Both the position numbers and the translations under genes were made by a program. Positions 32,444-42,711 of a DNA stretch of 64,000 nucleotides are shown here, in pieces (within the stretch, counting starts at the first letter, position 1; each line of letters starts with the position of its first letter). The notes under the pieces were generated by a model. That model saw only the letters and a list, made by a program, of their open reading frames with translations. It was not told the origin of the DNA and did no database searches. The stretch comes from JAVBJV01 sp031546815 (GTDB taxonomy: Bacteria; Pseudomonadota; Alphaproteobacteria; Acetobacterales; Acetobacteraceae): NCBI GenBank assembly GCA_031546815.1, contig JAVBJV010000007.1, positions 41,170 through 105,169 of the forward strand, given 5' to 3'.

Positions 32444-32478
32444 AAACGGGGCCTGGGTTGGATCCCAAGGCCCCGTTT
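32444..32478 (-). promoter_or_regulatory. Stable hairpin between binding-protein and permease genes
   Basis: A 10-bp stem (32444-32453 with 32469-32478) is extended by an inner TGGG/CCCA pairing. There is no T-tract on the minus strand. Such stem-loops after binding-protein genes usually protect the upstream mRNA and give higher binding-protein than permease levels. The rest of the 32224-32505 gap shows no gene. Confidence 0.65.
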
Positions 32479-32505
32479 GTATTCAATCGCGTCGTTGCCG
32501 GGCGA

Positions 32506-34101
32506 TCAGCCCTTCACGATGTTGCGATAGAAGGTGCGGCTGGAGATCGGGCCGGATGCGAAGTTGCTGATATTTTTCCGCGTGCCGGTAATCCAGATCT
32601 GCTGCAGCATGAACGCAAACGGCGCGCGTTCGTGGTGCAGGCGCTGCAACTGCGCATACATCTCGATCCGCTTGGCAGCATCCAGTTCGCGGGCCGCGGC
32701 GCGCGACAGGTCGGACATTTCCTTGTCCTGCCAGCTGGAATGCCAGGCCAGGGTCTTCAGCGTGGTTGCATCGGTGTTGTCGATGTTTTCGCAGAAGGCC
32801 TGCGCGTTGGTGTTGGGGTCGAAGTAGTCCGCGCCCCACTGCAGGATGGCCATTTCGTGCCGGCGTTCGCGGCTTTTGGTGATTACGGCGCGCGGTTCAC
32901 CGCTCAGCAGCGTTGCCTTGATGCCGACCTCGGCCAGATTGGCCTGAATCACCTGCACGATGTCCGGATACAGGCCCGAGGAATAATGGTCGAGCTTGAT
33001 CTCGAACCCGTTCGGGTAACCGGCTTCGGCCAGCAGCGCCTTGGCCTTGGCGACGTCGCGCTTGAACGGACGGTCGGGGATTTCCCCGGGGAAATCCTGC
33101 GGCAGGAAGGACTGCTGGATCTTGTAGGTACCAGCCACGATGTTGGTTTCCAGCGCTTCGTAGTCGATCGCCCACTTGATCGCCTGGAGCACCGGCACCT
33201 TCGACAGGATCGGGTGGTTCTGGTTCATCGTGATGTACATCACCGCCGCACGGTTCGACTTCACGACGCTGACGTCCTGGTTACTGCCCAGCGCGCGGAT
33301 CTGGTCCGGCCCCAGATCGCGGGCGATGTCGATGTCGCCCTGCTGGATGGCCAGCAGCTGGGATGCGGGATCGCCCAGATGGCGGACGACCAGACGGCGC
33401 CATGCGGGCTTCGGCCCGTTATGGTGCGGGTTGATTTCCAGCGTCACGCTGTCGCTGGCGCGCCACGACCGCAGCACCAGCGGGCCGGAACCGGCGGTGT
33501 TCAGTTTCAGCCAGGTATTGCCCAGATCGCCATCCTTCTGGTTGGCGAGTGCGGCGGCCTTTTCGACGATGCTCACCACGCCGGTGCCCAGGCAATACAG
33601 CAGGAAGGTCGGCGCGAACTGTTCGGGCAGGGTGATGACCAGCGTGTGTGTGTCCACCGCCTTGATCGCGGTGGCGGCATTGTCCTTGTTCAGGCCGAAC
33701 TGGGTGATGATGACCGAACCGCTCTTGCCTATGGTGATCAGACGCTGCAGCGAGAACGCAACGTCTTCCGCCGTCACCGGATTGCCGGACGAGAACTTGG
33801 CGTCTTTTTTCAGCTGGAACGTATACGTCTTGCCATCGGCGCCGATTTCCCACTTCTCGGCCAGATCGCCGGCGACTGCGGTCGATCCATCGGGCGCGGG
33901 GCCCATCAGGCGCTGATAGGTGCTGACGATCACTTCCGTGCCGCTGCTCTCGAACGCTTCATGCGGGTCGAGGCTGGTCATGTCGTCGATACGTTTTCCC
34001 ATCACGACGACGCCGGTGGGGGTTGCGGCCTTGATATCGTGCAGAGTGGTGAAGACGGCGGTTGCCGTAGCAGTGGCCATCAGGCCGCGACGGGTCAGCA
34101 T
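32506..34101 (-). CDS. ABC transporter substrate-binding protein, family 5 (DppA-like)
   Basis: A 531-residue extracytoplasmic solute-binding protein (SBP_bac_5). The N-terminus 'MLTRRGLMATATATA' has an Arg-Arg pair before a weakly hydrophobic stretch and could be a Tat signal, ending near 'KAATP'. The mature part has 'LDPHEAFESSG', 'LAEKWEIGADGKTYTFQLKKDAKFSSGNPVTAEDVAFSLQR' and 'ILQWGADYFDPN', all conserved. First gene of the importer operon. The ligand (peptide, nickel-chelate or sugar) cannot be told from sequence. Confidence 0.92.
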   Translation of the reverse strand: MLTRRGLMATATATAVFTTLHDIKAATPTGVVVMGKRIDDMTSLDPHEAFESSGTEVIVSTYQRLMGPAPDGSTAVAGDLAEKWEIGADGKTYTFQLKKDAKFSSGNPVTAEDVAFSLQRLITIGKSGSVIITQFGLNKDNAATAIKAVDTHTLVITLPEQFAPTFLLYCLGTGVVSIVEKAAALANQKDGDLGNTWLKLNTAGSGPLVLRSWRASDSVTLEINPHHNGPKPAWRRLVVRHLGDPASQLLAIQQGDIDIARDLGPDQIRALGSNQDVSVVKSNRAAVMYITMNQNHPILSKVPVLQAIKWAIDYEALETNIVAGTYKIQQSFLPQDFPGEIPDRPFKRDVAKAKALLAEAGYPNGFEIKLDHYSSGLYPDIVQVIQANLAEVGIKATLLSGEPRAVITKSRERRHEMAILQWGADYFDPNTNAQAFCENIDNTDATTLKTLAWHSSWQDKEMSDLSRAAARELDAAKRIEMYAQLQRLHHERAPFAFMLQQIWITGTRKNISNFASGPISSRTFYRNIVKG

Positions 34102-34342
34102 AGGATGAGGTCTCGCTTTTCAGACATGAAGCGTTGAACAGTATTTGGATAATACCTCAAACACCGATCAGTTCCACGGGTTGAAGGGAATCTGGTGTGC
34201 AGCGCACAAAACCCGAGGTCGGAAAATATGCGCCGGGTGTTGTCTTTTAACGGTTCATGCAAAAACATTGCGGTAAGACAGGATACGGTTCCATCGGCGC
34301 CACGATTGCTTTAGCTTCCAGCCCCACCAACAGGAGACCCCG

Positions 34343-34633
34343 ATGCAGGCGTTGCTCTGGCTGATCGACCAGCTTCTTTCCCTCTACAAATGGGCGGTTA
34401 TTCTGTCCGCTGTTTACAGCATGCTGGTCTCGTTCGGGGTGATCGACACCCGCAACCGTCTGGTCTGGGGGATTGGCGATTTCCTGTATCGGCTCACCGA
34501 ACCGGCGCTGCGCCCGATACGGCGCTGGTTGCCCGATCTGGGCAGCATCGATATCAGCCCGATCATTCTGGTGCTGCTGATCCAGGCGCTGCAGATCTTC
34601 CTGTGGCGGACCGTGGCGCCCGCACTGCTGTAA
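34343..34633 (+). CDS. yggT: YggT-family membrane protein
   Basis: A 96-residue protein with two hydrophobic segments, at residues 14-33 and 70-95. The sequence 'FLYRLTEPALRPIRRWLPDLGSIDISPIILVLLIQ' (about 47-81) is the YggT signature. The family is linked to osmotic tolerance and cell division but its mechanism is unknown. It is followed 5 bp later by yggU, the usual neighbour. Confidence 0.93.
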   Translation: MQALLWLIDQLLSLYKWAVILSAVYSMLVSFGVIDTRNRLVWGIGDFLYRLTEPALRPIRRWLPDLGSIDISPIILVLLIQALQIFLWRTVAPALL

Positions 34634-34638
34634 AACCC

Positions 34639-34932
34639 ATGGACTGCGTACGACTGGGCGATGGGGCCGTCACCGTCGAGGTGAAGGTCCAGCCCAAGGC
34701 CCGGCGTCTGGCGGTGCTGGGCACCGGCACGGACGGACGGTTGCGCATCGCTGTGACCGCCGCGCCCGAGGATGGCAAGGCCAATCGGGCGGTGATCGAC
34801 GTTCTGGCGAAATCTCTGGGTGTTCCTGCGCGCACGATTGAAGTAATCGCTGGGGCGACGTCGCGCGAGAAAACCTTGCGCATCACCGGCGACCCCGCCG
34901 CCCTCGCAACGAAGCTCGGAGCTTTGGCATGA
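34639..34932 (+). CDS. YggU/DUF167-family protein
   Basis: A 97-residue DUF167 protein. The signature 'VKVQPKARR' (about 15-23) is followed by 'LRIAVTAAPEDGKANRAVIDVLAKSLGV' and 'VIAGATSREKTLRI'. The family structure is known but its role is not. It lies between yggT and folD, and its TGA overlaps the folD ATG by 4 nt. Confidence 0.92.
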   Translation: MDCVRLGDGAVTVEVKVQPKARRLAVLGTGTDGRLRIAVTAAPEDGKANRAVIDVLAKSLGVPARTIEVIAGATSREKTLRITGDPAALATKLGALA

Positions 34933-35783
34933 CCCAGACCACCACCGCCCGCCTGATCGACGGAAAAGCCATCGCGGCACAGCTGCGCGCCGATGTGGCC
35001 GCGCGCATCGCAACACTTGGTTATGCGCCGGGGCTGACCGTGGTGCTGGTGGGGGAAGATCCGGCCAGCCAGGTCTATGTCCGCAACAAGGACAAGGCCG
35101 CCAAGACCGCTGGCTTCAACGTGCAGACCCTGCGCCTGCCCGCCGACACGACCGATGCCGCGCTGCTGGCGCAGATTGCGCAGCTGAACGCCGACAACGC
35201 GGTGGATGGTATTCTGGTGCAGCTGCCGCTGCCGAAGCACATCAACACGCAGAAGATTCTGGAAGCCGTCTTGCCGGCCAAGGACGTGGACGGGTTTCAC
35301 CCGGTCAACGCCGGGCTGCTGGCCAGTGGTCAGGCGAAGCTGGTGCCGTGCACCCCGCTGGGGGTGATGAAAATGCTGGCCGCGATGCAGATCCCCGTGG
35401 CGGGTGCGCGTGCCGTGGTGCTGGGCCGCAGCGCCATTGTCGGCCGCCCGATGGCCGCATTGCTGACCGCTGCCGACGCCACTGTCACCATCGCGCATTC
35501 GCGCACGCGTGATCTTCAGGCCGAATGCCGCCGCGCCGATATTCTGGTCGCAGCCGTGGGCCGCCCCGAAATGGTGCGTGGCGACTGGATTGCCGATGGT
35601 GCGACAGTGATCGATGTCGGCATCAACCGCCTGCCCGATGGGCGTCTGGTGGGCGACGTGGCGTTCGACGAAGCACTGCCGATTGCGGGCGCGATCACCC
35701 CGGTGCCCGGCGGTGTCGGCCCGATGACCATTGCCTGCCTGCTGGACAACACGCTGACCGCCGCGCTGGCGCGCCGGGGCTGA
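34929..35783 (+). CDS. folD: Methylenetetrahydrofolate dehydrogenase/cyclohydrolase FolD
   Basis: A 284-residue bifunctional enzyme that converts 5,10-methylene-THF to 10-formyl-THF with NADP. 'YVRNKDKAAKTAGF' contains the catalytic Lys (about residue 58), 'GILVQLPLPKHI' and 'KDVDGFHPVN' follow, then 'PCTPLGVM', the Rossmann motif 'VVLGRSAIVGRPMAALL' and the ending 'PVPGGVGPMTIACLLDNT'. All expected motifs are intact. Confidence 0.97.
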   Translation: MTQTTTARLIDGKAIAAQLRADVAARIATLGYAPGLTVVLVGEDPASQVYVRNKDKAAKTAGFNVQTLRLPADTTDAALLAQIAQLNADNAVDGILVQLPLPKHINTQKILEAVLPAKDVDGFHPVNAGLLASGQAKLVPCTPLGVMKMLAAMQIPVAGARAVVLGRSAIVGRPMAALLTAADATVTIAHSRTRDLQAECRRADILVAAVGRPEMVRGDWIADGATVIDVGINRLPDGRLVGDVAFDEALPIAGAITPVPGGVGPMTIACLLDNTLTAALARRG

Positions 35784-36692
35784 ATGCGCGTCTGCGTCGC
35801 CCTGTTATTGGCGCTGCTGACCACGCCCGCTTTGGCGGCGGAGTGTGTGCGCCCGAGCAACACGGTGGAACGCATTATCTGCGGCACACCTGCGTTGTTG
35901 CGGGCGGATGCGGATCTGTCTGCGCTGTATGCGCGGGTGCGGGCGGCAACGCCCTATCCGGTGGCGCTGGACGACGCGCAACAGGGCTGGCTGCGCACGC
36001 GCAACGCAGCGCGCGGTGTGGACGCGATTGCGGAAACCTATAACGACCGGGCGCAGGAACTGGCGGCGCTGGCAACGCAGCTGGACGCGATCCGCCAGAG
36101 CATCGCCCCGGAAGGCCTCGGCACAACCTGCCTGAAGCTGCGCGAGGACGGCAATCCGGATGAAGACAGTTGTACCGTGATCGGCTTCGGCCCGGTCGAG
36201 GGTGATCTGGTCTACCAGTTACAGGACTGGGTCGAGGACCCGGCCCATCCCGGCGCGGTGACCGGTGGCGGCGTGGTGGTTCTGCGCGCGCGGGGTGATC
36301 GGCTGACGCCCGTCGCCTGGGCCTCGGGCGAGGATGCGCAGTACGAAACGCCGCGCATCGTGCGCAATGACGAGGGCGCGGTGCTGCTGGTGCTGACCGG
36401 TCGTGCGGATGGCGATCTGGCGCGCAATGCGGGGCGTGTGCTGCAACAGCAGGGCAATGTCTGGCAGGAAGTGGACGATCTGTCGTGGCTGGCCGATTTG
36501 CGCCGCCGCCTGCCCCGCGGCACAGAAATCCGCCGGGGGATTTTCCCGGATTATGCCGAGCTGCACGCGGAAACGCCGCTGTGGCTGATCACCGATGCTG
36601 ACACGGATACCCCGACCGGCGGTGTGGCCAGTATCGAACTGACATTACGTCGCAATCAGGTATTGATCCGTGATGTGCAGGTTGAGCGGTAA
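35784..36692 (+). CDS. Secreted protein with LprI/DUF1311-like N-terminal domain
   Basis: A 302-residue protein with a clear Sec signal peptide ('LLLALLTTPALAA', cleavage near residue 19). It is followed by an LprI-like region: 'ERIICGTPALLRADADLSALYARV' and 'QQGWLRTRNA', with Cys at about residues 21 and 33 that probably form a disulfide. The C-terminal 180 residues match nothing I recognise. LprI-type domains include lysozyme inhibitors, but this domain is common and its role is often unclear. The ATG follows the folD stop with no gap. Confidence 0.7.
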   Translation: MRVCVALLLALLTTPALAAECVRPSNTVERIICGTPALLRADADLSALYARVRAATPYPVALDDAQQGWLRTRNAARGVDAIAETYNDRAQELAALATQLDAIRQSIAPEGLGTTCLKLREDGNPDEDSCTVIGFGPVEGDLVYQLQDWVEDPAHPGAVTGGGVVVLRARGDRLTPVAWASGEDAQYETPRIVRNDEGAVLLVLTGRADGDLARNAGRVLQQQGNVWQEVDDLSWLADLRRRLPRGTEIRRGIFPDYAELHAETPLWLITDADTDTPTGGVASIELTLRRNQVLIRDVQVER

Positions 36693-36695
36693 AAA

Positions 36696-37187
36696 CTAAA
36701 AATCACTACCCGCCAACAGCATCCGCACCAGTTCCTCGCACCCAACCTGATCCTCGGCGGTAAACCGGTTCGGGATCGGGCTGTCGAGGTCGAGGACACC
36801 CAGCACCGTATCCCCGCGCAATAAGGGCACTACCAGTTCCGACCGCGACGCCGCGTCGCACGCGATGTGGCCGGGGAATTCATGCACATCGGGCACCAGC
36901 TGTGTCGCGCGCAGTGCCACCGCCGTGCCGCAGACGCCGCGTCCCACCCCGATGCGCACGCAGGCGGGTTTGCCCTGGAACGGGCCCAGCACCAGTTCGC
37001 ATCCCCGCATGAAGTAAAACCCCGCCCAGTTCAGGTTGGGCAACGTGGTGTAGAGCAGCGCCGCCATGTTGGCGGTATTGGCGATTGCATCGCGTTCGCC
37101 CGCCATAATGCCCGCCAGCTGTTGCGACAGCTCGGCATAGAGTTCGAGAGTGGGCAGGTCGGACAGGGTGGGGTCGATCTGAAACAT
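36696..37187 (-). CDS. msrC: Free methionine-(R)-sulfoxide reductase (GAF domain)
   Basis: A 163-residue single GAF-domain protein. Cys76 ('KPACVRI'), Cys86 ('GVCGTA') and Cys110 ('HIACDA') are spaced exactly as the three redox Cys of E. coli fRMsr (10 and 24 residues apart), so it should reduce free Met-R-sulfoxide with thioredoxin. The start is at ATG 37187 ('MFQIDPTLSD'). It is divergent from mntH, pairing an oxidative-damage repair enzyme with manganese uptake. Confidence 0.92.
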   Translation of the reverse strand: MFQIDPTLSDLPTLELYAELSQQLAGIMAGERDAIANTANMAALLYTTLPNLNWAGFYFMRGCELVLGPFQGKPACVRIGVGRGVCGTAVALRATQLVPDVHEFPGHIACDAASRSELVVPLLRGDTVLGVLDLDSPIPNRFTAEDQVGCEELVRMLLAGSDF

Positions 37188-37202
37188 ACCGCTGTTTTTA
37201 AG

Positions 37203-37240
37203 TTGACTCCGGAATAATCGCAAATGTAGCCTGTGCTACA
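37203..37240 (+). promoter_or_regulatory. mntH promoter region with palindromic operator
   Basis: TGTAGC-CTGT-GCTACA (37225-37240) is a perfect 6-bp inverted repeat ending 2 bp before the mntH ATG. A TTGACT element (37203-37208) lies upstream. The site would block transcription or ribosome access and could be bound by a manganese regulator such as the Fur/Mur protein at 2.7 kb or an MntR. Confidence 0.45.
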
Positions 37241-37242
37241 CA

Positions 37243-38598
37243 ATGGAACATCAACCACATCAATCAGCATGCGTCGCCGTATGCGCGCTTCCGGTTCCGG
37301 CCGATGCGTCGGTCAGTCTGCCGGAAGTGCATCGCAGTGTGCGCGTGCCCGCCATGGGGGGCTGGTTGCGCAAGCTGCTGGCGTTCATTGGTCCCGGTTA
37401 CATGGTGGCGGTCGGGTATATGGACCCGGGCAACTGGGCCACTGCCTTGGCCGGTGGGTCGGCGTTTGGGTACACGTTGCTGTCGGTGGCGCTGATCTCG
37501 TCGTTGATGGCCATCCTGTTACAGGCGATGTGCGCGCGGCTTGGCATCGTGACGGGGCGCGATCTGGCGCAGCTATGCCGCGAACGGTTTCCGCGCCCGG
37601 TGGGGTATGGGTTATGGGGTCTGGCCGAGATTGCCATCTGCGCCACCGATCTGGCCGAACTGATCGGCACCGCCATTGCGCTGGAACTGCTGTTCGGCAT
37701 TCCGCTGCTGCTGGGCGTGGTGCTGACGGCGCTGGACGCGCTGCTGATCCTGTTCCTGCAACGGCGCGGGGTGCGCTGGCTGGAAGCGTTTGTGTTCGGA
37801 CTGATCGTGCTGATCACCGTGTGTTTTGCCTGGCAGATCATCCTGTCCAGTCCCGACTGGGGCGCGGTGGTGGCGGGGTATCTGCCTGCGCCATCCATCG
37901 TGCAGGACCGTACACAGCTCTACATCGCGCTGGGTATTCTGGGCGCGACGGTGATGCCGCATAATCTGTATCTGCACACCGCCATCGTGCAGTCGCGCGA
38001 CTACGGCACCGACATCGCCAGCAAGAAGGAGGCAATCCGCTTCGCCACCATCGACTCCTCGCTGGCGCTGACTCTGGCGCTGTTTATCAACTCCGCCATC
38101 CTGATCGTCGCCGCCGCCACGTTTCATCAGGCGGGGCATACCGAAGTGGCTGAAATCCAGGACGCGCATGCCTTGCTCGCCCCGCTGCTGGGTGTCGCCG
38201 CACCTGTGCTGTTCGCGGTGGCGCTGCTGGCCAGCGGGCTGAACTCCACCATCACCGCCACACTGTCCGGGCAGATCGTGATGGAGGGTTTCCTGCGGCT
38301 GCGCATGTCGCCCGTGCTGCGCCGGCTGCTGACGCGCGGCATCGCCATCGTGCCCGCCGTGATCGTCACCTGGCTGTACGGCGAGAGCGGTACCGCGCAG
38401 TTGCTGATCCTCTCGCAGGTGATCCTGTCGATCCAGTTGCCGTTCGCGGTGATCCCGCTGCTGCTGTTCGCCACCAGCCGGAAGCGTATGGGTGCGCTCG
38501 CCGCGCCGCGCTGGCAGGCGGTATTGGGGTGGGGCAGCGCCGCGCTGATCGTCGGGCTGAACGTCAAGGTGCTGCTGGATCTTATCCTCCCCCCTTGA
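37243..38598 (+). CDS. mntH: Nramp-family divalent metal transporter MntH
   Basis: A 451-residue Mn2+/Fe2+ proton symporter with about eleven membrane segments. The metal-site motif 'DPGNWATAL' is in the first helix (about 64-72) and 'MPHNLYLHTAIVQSR' in the sixth (about 238-252), both complete. It has an N-terminal cytoplasmic arm of about 45 residues. It is divergent from msrC and preceded by a palindromic operator. MntH supplies manganese under iron limitation or peroxide stress. Confidence 0.96.
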   Translation: MEHQPHQSACVAVCALPVPADASVSLPEVHRSVRVPAMGGWLRKLLAFIGPGYMVAVGYMDPGNWATALAGGSAFGYTLLSVALISSLMAILLQAMCARLGIVTGRDLAQLCRERFPRPVGYGLWGLAEIAICATDLAELIGTAIALELLFGIPLLLGVVLTALDALLILFLQRRGVRWLEAFVFGLIVLITVCFAWQIILSSPDWGAVVAGYLPAPSIVQDRTQLYIALGILGATVMPHNLYLHTAIVQSRDYGTDIASKKEAIRFATIDSSLALTLALFINSAILIVAAATFHQAGHTEVAEIQDAHALLAPLLGVAAPVLFAVALLASGLNSTITATLSGQIVMEGFLRLRMSPVLRRLLTRGIAIVPAVIVTWLYGESGTAQLLILSQVILSIQLPFAVIPLLLFATSRKRMGALAAPRWQAVLGWGSAALIVGLNVKVLLDLILPP

Positions 38599-38630
38599 TG
38601 TTTGGGGGCATCGTGAACTGATACTGTGTC

Positions 38631-40730
38631 ATGAACAACATCGCCCCCATTCGCTGGAAAGTCGCCGGGATGGATTGCCCGTCCTGCGTCCGCAAGATCG
38701 AGGTCGCCGTCGCGCGCCTGCCTGGCACGTCGGACGTCACGGTCAACCTGATGGCGGGCGAGATGACCGTGCGCCTCGACGGGGTCGAACCCACGCTGGT
38801 CGAGAGCACGCTGGCCGGACTTGGCTTCACCGCCACGCGTCCGCAGATCGATCTTGCTGATGGTGCGCCCGTCGCCGCGTCTGTCGAAACACCGTGGTGG
38901 CAGGATCGCAAGATCGTGCTGGTGGTGGGGCTGGTGGCGCTGGTGGGTCTGTCGGTGCTGGCGGGGTATGTGTTTCCCACACTGGCGCGTCCGTTATTCG
39001 TTGCCACCGCCATCATCGCGTTGCTGCCATTCGGCTGGCGCGCGCTGGCGTTGCTGCGCACCGGCGCCCCGTTCTCGATCGAGCTGCTGATGTGTGTGGC
39101 GGCGATTGGTGCCATTATCATCGGTGCGGCGGAAGAGGCCGCCATCGTGCTGATGCTGTTCGCCATCGGCGAGGTGCTGGAAGGTCTCGCCGCACGCCGC
39201 GCCCGCACCGGTATCACCGCGCTGATGGACCTGATCCCGCGCACCGCGCTGGTGGAGGACGCAGGCAGCGTGCGCGAGATTGCGCTGGAACAGTTGCGCC
39301 CCGGCATGGTGCTGCAGATCCGTCCCGGTGATCGCGTGCCCGCTGACGGCACGATCATCGAAGGCAGTTCGGCGCTGGATGAAAGCCCCGTCACCGGCGA
39401 GAGCATTCCCGTCGCCCGTGCATCCGGCGATGCGGTGATTGCCGGGTCGATCAACACCGACGCGGTGCTGCGCGTGCGCGCCACGCATGTGGGGGCAGAC
39501 AACACGATCGGCCGCATCATTCACATGGTCGAACAGGCCAGTGCATCGCGCGCGCCGACGCAGCGTTTCATCGAACGGTTTGCCAGCTGGTGGACACCCG
39601 GTGCGATGCTGGTTGCAGCCCTGGTGATGATCGCCCCGCCGCTGCTGACCGGCGCCGCGTGGGAGGTGTGGATCTATCGCGGTCTGTCCGCACTGCTGAT
39701 CGCGTGCCCGTGCGCGCTGGTGATATCGGTTCCTGCCGCGATGGCATCCGGCTTGTCGGCGGGGGCGCGGCGTGGGTTGCTGGTGAAGGGCGGTGCGGCG
39801 CTGGAAGCGATTGGGCAGGCGACGACCATCGCGTTCGACAAGACCGGCACGTTGACCGAAGGCCGCCCGCGCGTGACCGACATCATCCCTGCCGCGGGTA
39901 ACAACGAAGCGGGTGTTCTGGCCGAGGCCGCTGCCGTGGAACAGGGATCGTCCCACCCGCTGGCGCGCGCGATCCTCGATACTGCTTCCGCACGCAACAT
40001 CGCTATCCCACACGCGCAGGATGCATCCGCCATTGCGGGCAAGGCCGCACGCGCATTGGTGGGTGGGCGCGAGATGCTGGTCTGCTCGCCGCGTCACGCC
40101 GCATCGCTTGGCGTTGAGACCGATACACGCGCGCTTGAGAACATCGGCAAGACCGTGGTTGTCGTGCTGGCCGATGGCGCATTGCGCGGGTTGATCGCGC
40201 TGCGCGACGAACCGCGCGAAGATGCGGCCGGGGGCATCGCCGCGCTGAAAGCACTGGGCGTCACACCGATTATGCTGTCGGGCGATAACGCGCAGACCGC
40301 CAGTGCCATTGCCGCCCCGCTGGGGCTGGAGGCGCGCGGCGAGTTGCTGCCGGCAGACAAACTGGCCGAGATCGCTCGGCTGCAAAACGCAGGCCCGGTG
40401 GTGATGGTGGGTGATGGCATTAACGATGCGCCTGCTCTGGCCGCGGCCTCGGTCGGTATTGCGATGGGCAGCGGCACCGATGTGGCGCTGGAAGCGGCCG
40501 ATGCCGCGCTGATCCGTCTGCGCATCACCGGTGTGGCGGATCTTGTGCGTCTGTCGCGTGATACGCTGGCGAATGTGAAACAGAATGTCGCCATTGCGGT
40601 GGGGCTGAAACTGGTTTTCCTCGCCACCACGCTGACCGGTTATACGGGGCTGTGGGTCGCCATCATGGCCGATACCGGGGCGACGGTTCTGGTCACCCTG
40701 AACGCACTGCGGCTGTTGCGCTGGCGGTAA
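38631..40730 (+). CDS. zntA: Heavy-metal P1B-type ATPase (Zn/Cd/Pb type)
   Basis: A 699-residue exporter. An N-terminal HMA domain has 'MDCPSCVRKIE' (two Cys, about 15-25). The membrane CPC motif is 'IACPCALVIS', the phosphorylation site 'FDKTGTLTEGRP', the nucleotide site 'SSHPLARAIL' and the hinge 'MVGDGINDAPALA'. The order and CPC motif fit the ZntA/CadA group, which expels Zn2+, Cd2+ and Pb2+. The metal is inferred. It begins 32 bp after mntH and may share its transcript. Confidence 0.93.
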   Translation: MNNIAPIRWKVAGMDCPSCVRKIEVAVARLPGTSDVTVNLMAGEMTVRLDGVEPTLVESTLAGLGFTATRPQIDLADGAPVAASVETPWWQDRKIVLVVGLVALVGLSVLAGYVFPTLARPLFVATAIIALLPFGWRALALLRTGAPFSIELLMCVAAIGAIIIGAAEEAAIVLMLFAIGEVLEGLAARRARTGITALMDLIPRTALVEDAGSVREIALEQLRPGMVLQIRPGDRVPADGTIIEGSSALDESPVTGESIPVARASGDAVIAGSINTDAVLRVRATHVGADNTIGRIIHMVEQASASRAPTQRFIERFASWWTPGAMLVAALVMIAPPLLTGAAWEVWIYRGLSALLIACPCALVISVPAAMASGLSAGARRGLLVKGGAALEAIGQATTIAFDKTGTLTEGRPRVTDIIPAAGNNEAGVLAEAAAVEQGSSHPLARAILDTASARNIAIPHAQDASAIAGKAARALVGGREMLVCSPRHAASLGVETDTRALENIGKTVVVVLADGALRGLIALRDEPREDAAGGIAALKALGVTPIMLSGDNAQTASAIAAPLGLEARGELLPADKLAEIARLQNAGPVVMVGDGINDAPALAAASVGIAMGSGTDVALEAADAALIRLRITGVADLVRLSRDTLANVKQNVAIAVGLKLVFLATTLTGYTGLWVAIMADTGATVLVTLNALRLLRWR

Positions 40731-41387
40731 TTACTTGCAGCGCAGCATCCAGCCGGTGTCCAGATGGAAATGGTCGCGGTGCAGCGCGTTGTACTCCGGC
40801 CCTAACGTCACCTTGAACACGCCGCATGCTGCCTGATGCGCGGCGCGCAGGAAGTCCCCCGCTGCATCGGTGTTGCCCCACGCCCCCGCCACCGAAATGC
40901 GCCGCCCGTTCTGCAGGCGGATGGCCGAGGCATCCAGTGCCTGTCCCGTCGCATGTTGGCTCAGCCAGACCGAACTGTTGCGCACGTTGCGGCAGTTATA
41001 CACGCCCAGATGCTCGACCCCCGCCACGTCGGATCCCAGCATGTCGCGCGCCAGCGGACGTAACGAGTGGCGTTCCCACACCGCGTAGCTCAGCGCCAGC
41101 GGGCACGCCATGACGGGCACGTTCGGGTGCATCAGCACAATGCCGCCGCGCAGCTGCACGGGATGCGCGATGCCGCACGCACCTTCACCCACAACCGGTG
41201 GCAACACCGCAGCATCGGGTAACGAAGCCAGGCAATAGGCCGGATCCCAGCGTGCCCGCAGCAGCTTCAGCGGGGTGAGAATACCGGGTGTCGCCCCCGT
41301 ATCCAGCGGTGCCAGCAGCCAGAAAAGCGCCGGTCCGCCCAGTCCGATGGCCAGAATCCCCAGCAGAATGGTGCGCCAGAACCTCAT
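40731..41387 (-). CDS. Extensin-like C-terminal domain protein
   Basis: A 218-residue protein with one N-terminal membrane segment ('TILLGILAIGLGGPALFWLLAPL'), then the extensin-like domain: 'CPLALSYAVWER', 'YNCRNVRN', 'WLSQHATGQALDASAIRL' and the closing 'LHRDHFHLDTG'. The His/Asp pattern resembles zinc-binding peptidoglycan LAS-type peptidases. The role is probably in the periplasm on cell wall. It is tail to tail with the P-type ATPase with no base between the stops. Confidence 0.88.
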   Translation of the reverse strand: MRFWRTILLGILAIGLGGPALFWLLAPLDTGATPGILTPLKLLRARWDPAYCLASLPDAAVLPPVVGEGACGIAHPVQLRGGIVLMHPNVPVMACPLALSYAVWERHSLRPLARDMLGSDVAGVEHLGVYNCRNVRNSSVWLSQHATGQALDASAIRLQNGRRISVAGAWGNTDAAGDFLRAAHQAACGVFKVTLGPEYNALHRDHFHLDTGWMLRCK

Positions 41388-41493
41388 CCACACGTCATAC
41401 CCCAGGGCGGATGCGCGGCAAAGTTCCGGGCGTGACCGACGCCCCGCACCGCGCTACAAGGGGCGAACGATATTCTGCGGGGAGACTCCTGAC

Positions 41494-42707
<1,214 letters not shown>

Positions 42708-42711
<4 letters not shown>

